Assembly (NCBI GenBank): GCA_003096535.1
Contig: QEKJ01000009.1
Location: forward strand, 1 to 64,000
Reading direction: 5' to 3'
DNA length: 64,000 bases
Source: Agathobaculum butyriciproducens
Lineage (GTDB): Bacteria > Bacillota > Clostridia > Oscillospirales > Butyricicoccaceae
Position numbers and translations under genes: made by a program. Each line of letters starts with the position of its first letter. The first letter of the stretch is position 1. The notes under the pieces are model-generated. The model was not told the DNA's origin. It saw only the letters and a list, made by a program, of their open reading frames with translations, and did no database searches. Shown here piece after piece: positions 38,201-46,086 of the stretch.

Positions 38201-38245
38201 CGCGGCTGCAATCAGGCGGCAGGGACGTTTGACTGATGTTCTCAT
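35243..38245 (-). CDS. Secreted phosphodiester glycosidase with S-layer homology domains
   Basis: 1000 residues. Signal peptide (residues 1-28), then a phosphodiester glycosidase (NAGPA/DUF2233) domain around 60-400 with VLGGTNADFF and CLDGGGSSAM. A middle part of Ig-like and carbohydrate-binding-type beta domains runs from about 430 to 800 (SVKPGQSINVDALAYHLG, LYLDQIVLS). Three SLH repeats at the C-terminus (SHWANGYASLLSTRGIMKG, PSWARGAVAAVSRANIMNG, PSWATEQVKTCVSAGVIGG) bind it to the cell wall. The domain removes covering sugars from phosphodiesters in animals; bacterial targets are uncertain. ATG 38245 follows AAAAGGAGG. The gene is flanked by inverted hairpin islands. Confidence 0.9.
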   Translation of the reverse strand: MRTSVKRPCRLIAAALAALQLCAGAAGAVFDNSFSYTYSLGSGLQYSRTEGKNSAGLQRANVLTYSPNTGVTPIMVYADEQLYGSKATITNAVKYLQNQGKTVLGGTNADFFVMSTGIPIGLVIDSGELISSDAWQYAVGFKKDGTAVLGRPTMGIRVSGKSGTVNVSYFNKTRTTAGAYLLDHNYDDSTHFAAKGTSIILERVDDTPVKVNGSVKLKVVNKGTGSSPITITKNQMVLTKSDGANVPSWVDFEVGEEVTLSIASNDSSWSDVQYAVGGKLLMDNSTITTDGIDAGSTRRARSAVGVKADGTVVLYEIDGNQSSYSIGLTAAELGQELKDLGCVRAICLDGGGSSAMAVRNPGESTAALISQPSDGSQRACANYIFFVNNIASDGVTAHAVLTPSHRYVLPGGSTWFSVKGADASYASADAPTDLSYTVNDELGTVSGQTFTAGSKAGRAIITGSNGAVSGSMNVCITTGVDSIALQSGGKALSSISVKPGQSINVDALAYHLGHTMGAADSCFKWSVSGDVGAVNADGVFTAGSRMASGTLTCSYGGVSKSISVNVGMGDAQSAHTVADFESGLNNLTASDGVTLSRVTDYTSVARGTGSLQAMWNGTGTDGFTISVPAADASSMKHLTLWAHSRNTAGTLTVVFADAEGNELTAPLSAATGNSWKQLTASVPDGAQQFTGLRFDKSGAGSGGSALYLDQIVLSADHAVTNTDAPSVKLNTTSATVSIGTNAALSGTATMENGKYPVRASNIAVKVDGKAVPGAAVMSGSTMTITTGTLSAGTHTVTADVSDDAGNRTRVCATVTAGSASNVFADTASHWANGYASLLSTRGIMKGETANGSTYFRPNRNLTRQEFAVTMARLLNLDTSSTSGTLGFADEDSIPSWARGAVAAVSRANIMNGSGSNGKLYFNPQATMTRTEVMTVIGRCLPRGYAAVSLNYTDASVIPSWATEQVKTCVSAGVIGGYSDGTIRPNGNITRSEIAKILALF

Positions 38246-38283
38246 AATCCTTTGAGTTCCTCCTTTTATTGCGGGTGTGAAAA

Positions 38284-38602
38284 AGGGACATACTTTTCGG
38301 TATGTCCCTGAGGCTGTCGAAAAACTTCGTTTTCCGAACAGCCTCTCGCTCGAAACCATGCTTTCGAGCGAATCTCGAAGAAAAACCGCGTCCTGCGGAC
38401 ACATTTTTTCTTCCCTTGTATAAATTCCGAGATACACAAGGTGAATTGCCGCATAGCGGCAAGAGAGGGTGGCCTGGGCCATGCTCCCGGAATTTATGAA
38501 TTTGCAAAGCAAATTCGATTGAATGCGTGCTGCCGCACGAAGCATAAAAATCAAATATTGCTTTTTCGACAAGCTAAGGGACATACTTTTCAGTATGTCC
38601 CT
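38284..38602 (-). ncRNA. Hairpin island 2: second copy of the structured element
   Basis: Read on the minus strand after the aroE/aroK stop: a terminator stem AGGGACATAC/GTATGTCCCT at 38602-38577 without a T run, the hairpin series, then the same stem at 38309-38284 with a T run. The series is 38539-38526 (CGTGC stem), 38515-38499 (7 bp), 38497-38488 with 38429-38420 (10 bp, enclosing an extra branched insert), 38413-38377 (9 bp, TCCGCAGGA in the loop), 38370-38347 (9 bp) and tail 38345-38310. The tail shares CGAAGTTTTTCGACAG with island 1, while the other stems differ but keep pairing. Confidence 0.7.
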
Positions 38603-38637
38603 AATTGTAAACGCATTTGGTGGATTTGTCCAGTGCC

Positions 38638-40023
38638 TTACACGCTCTTTACTACTTTTTCCAGAACCTCGGACAGCCTGGGACTGCGCACCGCGATATC
38701 GGCCACTCGATGGTAGAGCACCTTGCGTGCATTGTACAGGCGGCGTGTTTCTGCCTGCTTGTCCGGCTTATCGAGCAACGGGCGATTCGTGGAGTAGGAA
38801 AGGTTCTTCATAATGCGGTAGAACGGCGTGTCGAGCAAGATGAGCAGACCGGTCTCCTTGACAGCCGCCACATTCTCCGGACGGAGGACAGAACCGCCGC
38901 CGAGCGCAAGCACGATGCCGTCTTTCTGCGCCAGTTCTTTAATATACGCGGTCTCGCGGTCACGGAAGTAGGTTTCGCCCTTTTCAGCGAAAATCTCGGA
39001 GATTTTCTTGCCTTCTTTCGCCTCAAGGTAGATGTCCGCATCAATAAATTCCAGTCCGGTCAGACGCGCCAGCTTACGGCCGATGGTGGTCTTGCCGCTG
39101 CCCATAAAGCCGCACAGCACCAGATTTTTCTTGCCATGCTTCTCGTGCAGACGCTTGACCGCCATTTTGCCGTAGGTGCGGCGCAGAATGGTTTCGCACG
39201 CTTGCGGCTCAAAGGTCACGCCGGTCCAGATGGTCTGCGCGTGCGCCGCCTGCATGACCAGCATGAACAGTCCGTCGCGTGTTTTGGTCTTGCGCGGATT
39301 GGCGAGCTTCATGGTCGAGGTCACCGGCGGATTGTAGATCGCATCGAACACATACTCGGTCTTGTGCGGCAGATAATGCAGCGGAGCCGCGTTTTCCTTC
39401 GGGTACATGCCCACCGGCGTGGAATTGAGCACGATATGAATATCGCGCGGAATGTGCCGGCGGCTGAACACGGAAATGCGTGCGCCCGGAACGGCATCGG
39501 TCAGCTGCTTCTGCAGTGCCTCCGCCTTCTCGAGATTGCGTCCCGTGATGGTCAGGTACGCGCCCTGCGTCACGCAGTGGTATGCCATCACGGAAGCCGC
39601 GCCGCCATAGCCGAGTAGCAGCACCTTTTTACCCTGAAGCGATACGCCGTCACGGTTCAGCGACTCCGCAAAGCCGAGGATGTCCGTGTTGAAGCCGGTC
39701 GCCTTGCCGTCCGCAAAGCGGACCGTGTTGACCGAGTGCAGATCGCGGGCAGCAGTATCAATCTCATCGAGCAGGGGGATGACAGCCTTTTTGTGCGGAA
39801 TCGTGCAGTTGATGCCGCCGAGCTTGCGCTTGGCCAGCTCGAACGCTTCGGGTAAATCCTCCGGCGGAACGGCAACGCCGATGTAGTCCGCATCCTGACC
39901 GGAGGCCTCGAACAGCTGCGCGTGCAGCTCCGGGCTCATGGTATGACCGAGCGGCCAGCCAAACAGGGCATAGGTGGTCTTTTTCGGCTCGAAAGCGCGA
40001 AATTCGTCCATGGAAAGCAGCAT
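38638..40023 (-). CDS. aroE/aroK: Fused shikimate dehydrogenase and shikimate kinase
   Basis: 461 residues holding two consecutive pathway enzymes. Residues 1-280 are AroE: LFGWPLGHTMSPELH, catalytic Lys in NCTIPHKK, GFNTDILGF and an NADP site LLGYGGAASV. Residues about 295-461 are AroK: P-loop GFMGSGKTTIGRKLA, DADIYLE, FRDRE and GGGSV. It reduces dehydroshikimate and phosphorylates the resulting shikimate. In the substrate loop HSxSP is HTMSP. No frameshift or stop separates the halves. Start 40023 has GGGGGAC upstream; a second Met follows four codons later. Confidence 0.94.
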   Translation of the reverse strand: MLLSMDEFRAFEPKKTTYALFGWPLGHTMSPELHAQLFEASGQDADYIGVAVPPEDLPEAFELAKRKLGGINCTIPHKKAVIPLLDEIDTAARDLHSVNTVRFADGKATGFNTDILGFAESLNRDGVSLQGKKVLLLGYGGAASVMAYHCVTQGAYLTITGRNLEKAEALQKQLTDAVPGARISVFSRRHIPRDIHIVLNSTPVGMYPKENAAPLHYLPHKTEYVFDAIYNPPVTSTMKLANPRKTKTRDGLFMLVMQAAHAQTIWTGVTFEPQACETILRRTYGKMAVKRLHEKHGKKNLVLCGFMGSGKTTIGRKLARLTGLEFIDADIYLEAKEGKKISEIFAEKGETYFRDRETAYIKELAQKDGIVLALGGGSVLRPENVAAVKETGLLILLDTPFYRIMKNLSYSTNRPLLDKPDKQAETRRLYNARKVLYHRVADIAVRSPRLSEVLEKVVKSV

Positions 40024-40026
40024 AAC

Positions 40027-41298
40027 TCAGTCCCCCAGACGTTCGAGGGTGTTGAAGAAATCGGGGTAGGAGATGGCAACGACCTCCGGCTCGTCAATGC
40101 GGCTTGCGCCCTCGGCTGCCAGACCGAGTACGGCAAGGCTCATCGCAATGCGGTGGTCCTTATAGGTCTCGAACGATGCGCCGTGCGGCTTTGCACCGCC
40201 GTGCACGATCATGCCGTCGTCGGTCTCCTCGACATCTACGCCGGCCTTGGTCAGCTCTGCGACCATAGCGGCAATGCGGTTGGACTCCTTGACCTTGAGC
40301 TCCTGCGCGTCGCGGATAACGGTTTCGCCCTCAGCGAATGCAGCGGCTACCGCGATAACCGGCAGCTCGTCGATCAGGCGCGGGATGATAGCGCCGCCGA
40401 TTTCCACGCCGTGCAGCTTGCTGTACTTGACGGTCAGGTCGCACATCGGCTCGGCCTCATCGCGGAAGTTCGACTCGGTGATGTCCACACCCATGTCGCG
40501 CAGAACGTCCAGAACGCCCGTGCGGGTCGGATTGACGCCCACGTTTTTAATCGTCAGCTCGCTGCCCGGTACGATAGCGCCCGCAACGAGGAAGAACGCC
40601 GCGGACGAGATATCGCCCGGAACCGCAATATCGACCGCATGGAGATCCTCCGGCGGGTCGAGCGTAATGGTGCTGCCGTTGGTCTCAATCTCAACGCCGA
40701 GTGCGCGGAACATGCGCTCGGTGTGGTCGCGGGAGGGAGCCGGCTCGATAACGGTTGTCTGACCCTCGGCGTACAGACCTGCCAGCAGGATGGCGCTTTT
40801 CAGCTGAGCGGATGCTACCGGCAGACGGTATTCAATACCGTGCAGCTCACTCGGGAACAGGGTCAGCGGGCAGAAATTGTCGTTCTTGCCCTCAATGGAC
40901 GCGCCCATTTCACGCAGCGGCTTCATCACGCGGCCCATCGGGCGCTTCTGGATGGACGGGTCGCCGCTCATGGTAACGGTGAACGGCTGACCGGCCAGAA
41001 TGCCGCACAGCAGGCGGGTGGTCGTGCCGGAGTTGCCGGTGTACAGCGCTTCTGACGGCGCTTCGAGACCGTGCAGACCAACGCCTTCCACGATAACCTC
41101 GTCGTCGGTGATGTTGATCTCGACACCCATCTTGCGGAAGCAGTCAATGGTGGACAGGCAGTCCTCGCCCATCAGAAAGCCGGTGATATGGGTGGTGCCG
41201 TTGGCAAGTGCGCCGAGCATAACGGCACGGTGCGAGATGGATTTGTCGCCCGGCACGGTAATTTCACCGCGCAAAGGGCCGCAGGGTTGAATTTGCAT
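40027..41298 (-). CDS. aroA: 3-phosphoshikimate 1-carboxyvinyltransferase (EPSP synthase)
   Basis: 423 residues. PGDKSISHRAVMLGALANG binds shikimate-3-phosphate; GNSGTTTRLL, GDPSIQKRPMGRV and DELPVIAV are the other active-site blocks. It joins phosphoenolpyruvate to shikimate-3-phosphate, the step after the AroK half of the next gene. The last and first codons of the two genes are 3 bases apart. Confidence 0.97.
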   Translation of the reverse strand: MQIQPCGPLRGEITVPGDKSISHRAVMLGALANGTTHITGFLMGEDCLSTIDCFRKMGVEINITDDEVIVEGVGLHGLEAPSEALYTGNSGTTTRLLCGILAGQPFTVTMSGDPSIQKRPMGRVMKPLREMGASIEGKNDNFCPLTLFPSELHGIEYRLPVASAQLKSAILLAGLYAEGQTTVIEPAPSRDHTERMFRALGVEIETNGSTITLDPPEDLHAVDIAVPGDISSAAFFLVAGAIVPGSELTIKNVGVNPTRTGVLDVLRDMGVDITESNFRDEAEPMCDLTVKYSKLHGVEIGGAIIPRLIDELPVIAVAAAFAEGETVIRDAQELKVKESNRIAAMVAELTKAGVDVEETDDGMIVHGGAKPHGASFETYKDHRIAMSLAVLGLAAEGASRIDEPEVVAISYPDFFNTLERLGD

Positions 41299-41313
41299 GG
41301 GTTTGTACTCCTT

Positions 41314-42444
41314 TTATTCGTTAGGCACGCAATAGCTGCCGATTACTTTGATATAGGGAAGCTCCTCATGAAGCTGATACAGCAGGGACTGCACCGCATG
41401 GTCGCGCATATTGCCGGTGAAATCCACATAGAACACATAGCACCACGGGCTGTCCTTAAGCGGACGCGAGTGGATTTCGGTCATGTCGATGCCGTAGTGC
41501 GCGATGGTGTCCAGCACGGTGATGAGCGTACCGGACGCATTGGGGATGTGGAATGCGATCTCGATGCGGTTATCCTCGGGCTGGCAGGTCAGCGTTCTGC
41601 TGACGGCGATAAAGCGTGTTTCGTTGTGCTGCATGTCGTTGATGCCCTCGGCGAGAATATCGAGACCGTAGCGCACAGCCGCCTCCTGCGAGCAGATGGC
41701 AGCAAGGCTCTTGTCGCCCTTTTTCTGCACGTTCTGGGCCGCGATGGCGGTGTTCGCCACCTCGATGGCCTCCAGATCGTGCGCGGAAATGAAGCTGTGG
41801 CACTGCGGCAGCGCATGCGGATGCGAGCAGACGCGCTTGACATCCTCGAGCTTTGTGCCGGGCACCGCCGCCAGACAGTGCGAGATTTTCTTGATGTACG
41901 AGCGGTTGATGTACAGGTCGTAGTCGAGCAGGAGGTCATAGACTTCGCTGACCGTGCCTGCGGTTGTGTTCTCGACCGGCACAACGCCGATATCGGCCTT
42001 GCCGTCGCGGACGGACTGGAAAACCTGCTCCCAGGTGGGTACGTTCTGCGGTTCGCAGCTCGGGAACAGCGCACGCGCGGCCAGCTCCTGATACGCACCC
42101 GGGACCCCCTGATAGAACACGGTTTTCGGCTTTGCAAGCGTTTCTGCGGGATAGAACGGGAACTTTTCCGGCGTCTGACGGAGGATTTCGCTGTACTGGT
42201 ACTCGCGGCTCGCGCGGATCATGCTCTGCAGAAGGGAAACGTACTTGAGCTGCAGCTCCTCCTCCATACCGGCGGAGCGCTTCTCAACGATTTCCGCTTC
42301 GCGGTCCGGCTTGTAGATTTTATCGTCCGACTGGGCCTTGGTCTTTGCGACCTCGAGCGCCAGCGACATACGCAGCAGGAACAGCTCTCGGATAGCGGAG
42401 TCAACGCGGTTGATATCCTGACGGATTTCGGGAAGTTCACGCAT
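41314..42444 (-). CDS. pheA: Chorismate mutase / prephenate dehydratase
   Basis: 376 residues with three parts: an AroQ-type chorismate mutase (1-90, LPEIRQDINRVDSAIRELFLLR, KTKAQSDDKIY), a prephenate dehydratase (about 105-285, GVPGAYQELAA, VPVENTTAGTVSEVYDLL, NETRFIAVSR with the catalytic Thr region) and an ACT domain (290-376, NASGTLITVLDTIAHYGIDMTEIHSRPLKD) that senses phenylalanine. It commits chorismate to phenylalanine. Confidence 0.96.
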   Translation of the reverse strand: MRELPEIRQDINRVDSAIRELFLLRMSLALEVAKTKAQSDDKIYKPDREAEIVEKRSAGMEEELQLKYVSLLQSMIRASREYQYSEILRQTPEKFPFYPAETLAKPKTVFYQGVPGAYQELAARALFPSCEPQNVPTWEQVFQSVRDGKADIGVVPVENTTAGTVSEVYDLLLDYDLYINRSYIKKISHCLAAVPGTKLEDVKRVCSHPHALPQCHSFISAHDLEAIEVANTAIAAQNVQKKGDKSLAAICSQEAAVRYGLDILAEGINDMQHNETRFIAVSRTLTCQPEDNRIEIAFHIPNASGTLITVLDTIAHYGIDMTEIHSRPLKDSPWCYVFYVDFTGNMRDHAVQSLLYQLHEELPYIKVIGSYCVPNE

Positions 42445-43531
42445 GATAACCCTTCGCCTCCCTCAGAAGATCTGCCAATGCAACGGCACAGGCGGCCTCG
42501 ACCACCGGCGCGGCGCGGGTGACGATGCACGGGTCGTGGCGGCCGTGGATGGACAGCGGCTCGACCTTGCCGGTGCGGATGTTGAGCGTATCCTGCACCA
42601 TGCCGATGGATGGCGTGGGCTTGATACACGCGCGCACGATGAGCGGCATACCGCTCGTGATGCCGCCGAGGATGCCGCCGTTGTTGTTGGTTTCGGTCTT
42701 GATAACCCCGTTTTCCTCATAAAACGGGTCGTTTGCGTGCGAGCCGCGCAGAGCAGCGAAGGCAAAGCCTGCGCCGAACTCCACGCCCTTGACAGCGGGC
42801 ACGCCGAACAGGATGGAGGACAGGCGGCTTTCCACGCTGTCGAGCATCGGGCTGCCGATACCGGCCGGCAGGCCGACAGCGGCGCACTCGATGACACCGC
42901 CGACCGAATCCTGCTCCTCACGCGCTTCCTCGATAGCGGCCAGCATGGCCTCGAGCGCACGCGGATTGTTCACCGGGTATTCGGCGTTCCGCAGCGCATC
43001 CAGCTGCTCGGCGGTGACTTCTACATCATCAAACGGCATATCCTGAATCTGGGCGATGGACTGGATGTGCGAACCGACCGTCACACCCTGCTCCTTGAGC
43101 CACAGCTTGCACAGCGCACCGGCAAACACCAGCGGAGCTGTCAGTCGGCCGGAGAAATGGCCGCCGCCGCGCGGGTCGTTGCAGGAATCGTAGCGCAGCA
43201 TACCCGTGTAGTCTGCGTGGCCGGGACGCGGCTGCGCCGCCAGCTCGGCGTAGTCGTTCGAGCGCTGATTGGTGTTGCGGATGACGGCACAGATAGGCGT
43301 GCCGGTCGTTTTGCCGTTGTAGATGCCGGACTGAATTTCCGGCCTGTCCGGCTCCTTGCGCGCGGTGGACTGCTTGTTGCGGCCCGGTGCACGGCGCTCC
43401 ATCTCGCGCAGGACAAACGCCTCGTCATACATAACACCGGACGGGAATCCGTCGATCACAACGCCGATGCCTGTGCCGTGCGATTCACCGAAAATGGAAA
43501 TTTTGATTGTATTGCCCCAGGTAGAACCCAT
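42437..43531 (-). CDS. aroC: Chorismate synthase
   Basis: 364 residues. FGESHGTGIGVVIDGFPSG, the KTTGTPI phosphate-binding loop, RPGHADYTG, DSCNDPRGGGHFSGRLTAP and GRHDPC are hallmark blocks. It uses reduced FMN to make chorismate from EPSP. Overlaps pheA by 8 bases, so translation is coupled. Confidence 0.97.
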   Translation of the reverse strand: MGSTWGNTIKISIFGESHGTGIGVVIDGFPSGVMYDEAFVLREMERRAPGRNKQSTARKEPDRPEIQSGIYNGKTTGTPICAVIRNTNQRSNDYAELAAQPRPGHADYTGMLRYDSCNDPRGGGHFSGRLTAPLVFAGALCKLWLKEQGVTVGSHIQSIAQIQDMPFDDVEVTAEQLDALRNAEYPVNNPRALEAMLAAIEEAREEQDSVGGVIECAAVGLPAGIGSPMLDSVESRLSSILFGVPAVKGVEFGAGFAFAALRGSHANDPFYEENGVIKTETNNNGGILGGITSGMPLIVRACIKPTPSIGMVQDTLNIRTGKVEPLSIHGRHDPCIVTRAAPVVEAACAVALADLLREAKGYHA

Positions 43532-43543
43532 GCTTCTCCCTCC

Positions 43544-44587
43544 TTACAGCTTCAGAACGTATTCGTGCAGCTTTTCTGCATCAATCGGGGTAATTTCTGC
43601 CCGACCGGCTTCGCGCACGAGAATAAAGTTGACCGTTGCGCCGAATTTCTTTTTGTCCGACAGCAGAGCATTAAAGATGGCTTCGCGGTCGTAGTTCAGC
43701 TCGGTCGGCAGACCGATGTGCTTCAGAATGTCGATGAGCGGCGCGGTCAAATCCTCGTTGCCCAGCAGGGCAGAGAGGCGCATCGCGGCCACCATGCCGA
43801 TGGCGACGGCCTGACCGTGGGTGAGGTCGGTGTAGTTTCCGAGCTTCTCTGCTGCATGGCCGATGGTGTGGCCGAAGTTCAGGATCATGCGAAGTCCGGT
43901 GTCGTGCTCGTCGATGGCAACTACATCGCGTTTGATCTTAACGCACTCGTAAATAATATTCTCAATGTTGGACTTGTAGTCCGGCTGAGAAACCATCGTC
44001 AGGATTTCCCGGTTGGAAATGTAGCCGTACTTAACGACCTCGGCCATGCCGTCCGCAAAGGTGCTGTCCGGCAGGGAAGCGAGCACATTCGGGTCGATGA
44101 GCACGAGCCGCGGCTGATAGAACGCGCCAACGAGGTTTTTGCCCTCGGGCAGATCCACGCCGGTCTTGCCGCCAACCGAGGAATCTACTTGCGCGAGCAG
44201 CGTGGTCGGGATCTGACACAGCGACACGCCGCGTAGGAAGGTCGCCGCGGCAAAGCCGGTGATGTCGCCGACAACACCGCCGCCGAGCGCGATGATCAAA
44301 TCCTTGCGGGTCATGCCGGCGGCCAGCAGATCATGGTAAATACCTTCGACCGTGGAAAGCTGCTTGTGCTCCTCACCGGCGGGAATGACCGTGTGCGTCA
44401 CCGGCAGGGAGAACTGCTTTTCCAGCTTTTCGAGATACAGCGGCGCTACCGTTGAATCCGATACGATATGCACGCGGCTAGGCGAAAAGGTTTCGAGGAT
44501 TACCGCGCCTGCACGGTCCAGCAATCCGGTTTCGATATGAATTTCGGACACGCCGTTCGCGCCCGTCAGACTCAGCGTTTCTGCCAT
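43544..44587 (-). CDS. aroB: 3-dehydroquinate synthase
   Basis: 347 residues. NAD and metal site: ALGGGVVGDITGFAAATFLRG, QIPTTLLAQVDSSVGGKTGVDLPEGKN, and the zinc ligands in GFGHTIGHAAE-like NFGHTIGHAAEKL. It cyclises the DAHP made by AroF. Confidence 0.97.
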   Translation of the reverse strand: MAETLSLTGANGVSEIHIETGLLDRAGAVILETFSPSRVHIVSDSTVAPLYLEKLEKQFSLPVTHTVIPAGEEHKQLSTVEGIYHDLLAAGMTRKDLIIALGGGVVGDITGFAAATFLRGVSLCQIPTTLLAQVDSSVGGKTGVDLPEGKNLVGAFYQPRLVLIDPNVLASLPDSTFADGMAEVVKYGYISNREILTMVSQPDYKSNIENIIYECVKIKRDVVAIDEHDTGLRMILNFGHTIGHAAEKLGNYTDLTHGQAVAIGMVAAMRLSALLGNEDLTAPLIDILKHIGLPTELNYDREAIFNALLSDKKKFGATVNFILVREAGRAEITPIDAEKLHEYVLKL

Positions 44588-44726
44588 TTTTACAACACCC
44601 TTTTGGTTGAATTAGTAATGAGGAATTCGTAATTAGTCGGTGCGAAACCGGATTACTGATTCCCGTATATTTGCGAAAGAGGTCGGTGGAACACCGACCT
44701 CCGGCTATGTTACATTATAATATGTA
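44588..44726 (-). other. aroF-aroB spacer with repeat words and hairpin
   Basis: 139 bases without a gene. Near aroB the words GAATTAGTAATGAGGAATTCGTAATTAG, here split as GAATTAGTAATGAGG and AATTCGTAATTAG, match the dispersed repeat style. A GAGGTCGGTG/CACCGACCTC hairpin (44677-44701) lies nearer aroF; on the minus strand its T run is weak (CTCTTTC), so it may be a partial terminator lowering expression of the distal aro genes. Confidence 0.5.
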
Positions 44727-45743
44727 TCAGATTTCTCTGTCAACTGCCGCTGCAACTGCGCGCAGTGCGTTCATGGTGTGGTGGAACGAATCGTAGGTCA
44801 GCGACTGTGCACCGTCAGACAGAGCGTGTGCAGGATCGTTGTGAACCTCGATCATCAGACCGTCCGCACCGGCTGCAACAGCAGCCTTTGCCAGCGGCTC
44901 GACCATCCAGTAAATGCCGCCTGCATGGGACGGGTCAACGACGACCGGCAGATGGCTCATGCGCTTGAGTACCGGAACAGCGGAAATATCGAGTGTGTTG
45001 CGGGTGTACTTCTCGTAGGTGCGGATGCCGCGCTCGCAGAGGATAACGTTCTCGTTGCCGCCCGCCATGATATACTCGGCGCTCATCAGAAACTCCTCCA
45101 TGGTGTTCGCGAAGCCGCGCTTGAGCAGGATGGGCTTGCGGGTCTGGCCGAGCTCCTTCAGCAGCTCGAAGTTCTGCATATTGCGTGCGCCGACCTGGAA
45201 GCAGTCGCACTTGTCCATGAAGATGTCGATATGCGCCGGATTGGTGATCTCGGTAACGACCGGCAGAGCGGTTGCTTCGTGTGCCTTGTGCAGCAGCTCC
45301 AGACCCTCGGCCTTCAGGCCCTGGAAAGAGTACGGGGAAGAGCGCGGCTTCCACGCGCCGCCGCGGAGAACGGTCGCGCCGTCCGCCTGAACGTGCTTAG
45401 CAACGTCGATGATCTGCTCCTCGCTCTCGACCGAGCACGGACCTGCCATTACAACCAGCTTCTTGCCGCCGACAACAACGCCCGGTGCAATCTCAACGAC
45501 AGAGTTGTCCGGATGGAACTTGCGGTTTGCCAGCTTGAACGGCTCCTGCACCTTGATGATGTTCTCGACCTGCGGGTCAAGCATGAGTGCGTCCTTGTCA
45601 ACAGCGCCGGTGTCGCCGACCAGACCGATAACGATGGTGTCCTCGCCGTAGATCGGGTTTGCCTTTACGTTCCAGCGCTCGATGTGCTGGGACAGCTCCT
45701 CAACGTGCTCATGGGTCGTGCCCTGCTTCATAATGATGATCAT
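44727..45743 (-). CDS. aroF: 3-deoxy-7-phosphoheptulonate (DAHP) synthase, type I-beta
   Basis: 338 residues. An N-terminal ferredoxin-like regulatory domain (1-75) precedes the barrel (MAGPCSVES, GGAWKPRSSPYSFQGL, VGARNMQNF, LLKRGF, DPSHAGG). First step of the shikimate pathway, joining PEP and erythrose-4-phosphate. The regulatory domain is the kind that senses Tyr or Phe in Thermotoga. It is the first gene of the aro operon, behind a T-box. AAAGGAG lies 9 bases before the ATG. Confidence 0.96.
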   Translation of the reverse strand: MIIIMKQGTTHEHVEELSQHIERWNVKANPIYGEDTIVIGLVGDTGAVDKDALMLDPQVENIIKVQEPFKLANRKFHPDNSVVEIAPGVVVGGKKLVVMAGPCSVESEEQIIDVAKHVQADGATVLRGGAWKPRSSPYSFQGLKAEGLELLHKAHEATALPVVTEITNPAHIDIFMDKCDCFQVGARNMQNFELLKELGQTRKPILLKRGFANTMEEFLMSAEYIMAGGNENVILCERGIRTYEKYTRNTLDISAVPVLKRMSHLPVVVDPSHAGGIYWMVEPLAKAAVAAGADGLMIEVHNDPAHALSDGAQSLTYDSFHHTMNALRAVAAAVDREI

Positions 45744-45800
45744 GTTGTGTATCTCCTTTATATAGGTGGTATTTGCTGTTTGTCACGGCGGAATGGGTAT

Positions 45801-46066
45801 AAAAAAAGCCCTTCATCCACAAAGAGGGACGAAAGACAAACGGTTCCGCGGTACCACCCACATTCGGCATCATAATGCCGCACTTTTTCGGATACAAATA
45901 TATCCTATCCCTGTAACGGAGGAAATCCGTCAGCGCCTAATTCGATAGGGTTCAGCGCCGCAGCTCAGGAGGGAACTTCATCGTACCGGCGTCTGCGTCC
46001 GTTTCCAGTCATGCCGGACACTCCCTGAAAGCCGCACTTGGAACGATTACTTTCCTCTGTCATCGC
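45801..46066 (-). promoter_or_regulatory. T-box leader, probable phenylalanine specifier
   Basis: On the minus strand: AGTA loop-E motif at 46051-46048, partner GAA at 45979-45977, then G and the triplet TTC at 45975-45973, the usual specifier place, so Phe. The T-box sequence GGGTGGTACCGCGG lies at 45859-45846, followed by a weak hairpin and seven U (45807-45801). Uncharged tRNA should stabilise the antiterminator and switch on aroF and the following aro genes. A TAC slightly upstream (Tyr) is the alternative reading. Confidence 0.9.
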
Positions 46067-46086
46067 TTTGTGCAATATTTGTGTTT

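Noticed and set aside
35243..38584. Longer start for the SLH glycosidase, giving 1113 residues
   Set aside because: The added 113 residues translate hairpin island 2; the ATG at 38245 has AAAAGGAGG and begins a clean signal peptide.
34930..38602. Hairpin islands as group II introns, retron RNA or IS ends
   Set aside because: No intron domain V, no reverse transcriptase or transposase gene nearby, and the bracketing repeats are whole terminator hairpins that differ between the loci.
44677..44701. Hairpin after aroF as a full operon terminator
   Set aside because: On the minus strand it has no real T run and aroB has no visible promoter of its own, so aroF and aroB are more likely co-transcribed.
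45709..45897. Minus-strand 62-residue frame in the aroF leader
   Set aside because: It lies across the T-box antiterminator and terminator, and the frame has no ribosome site.
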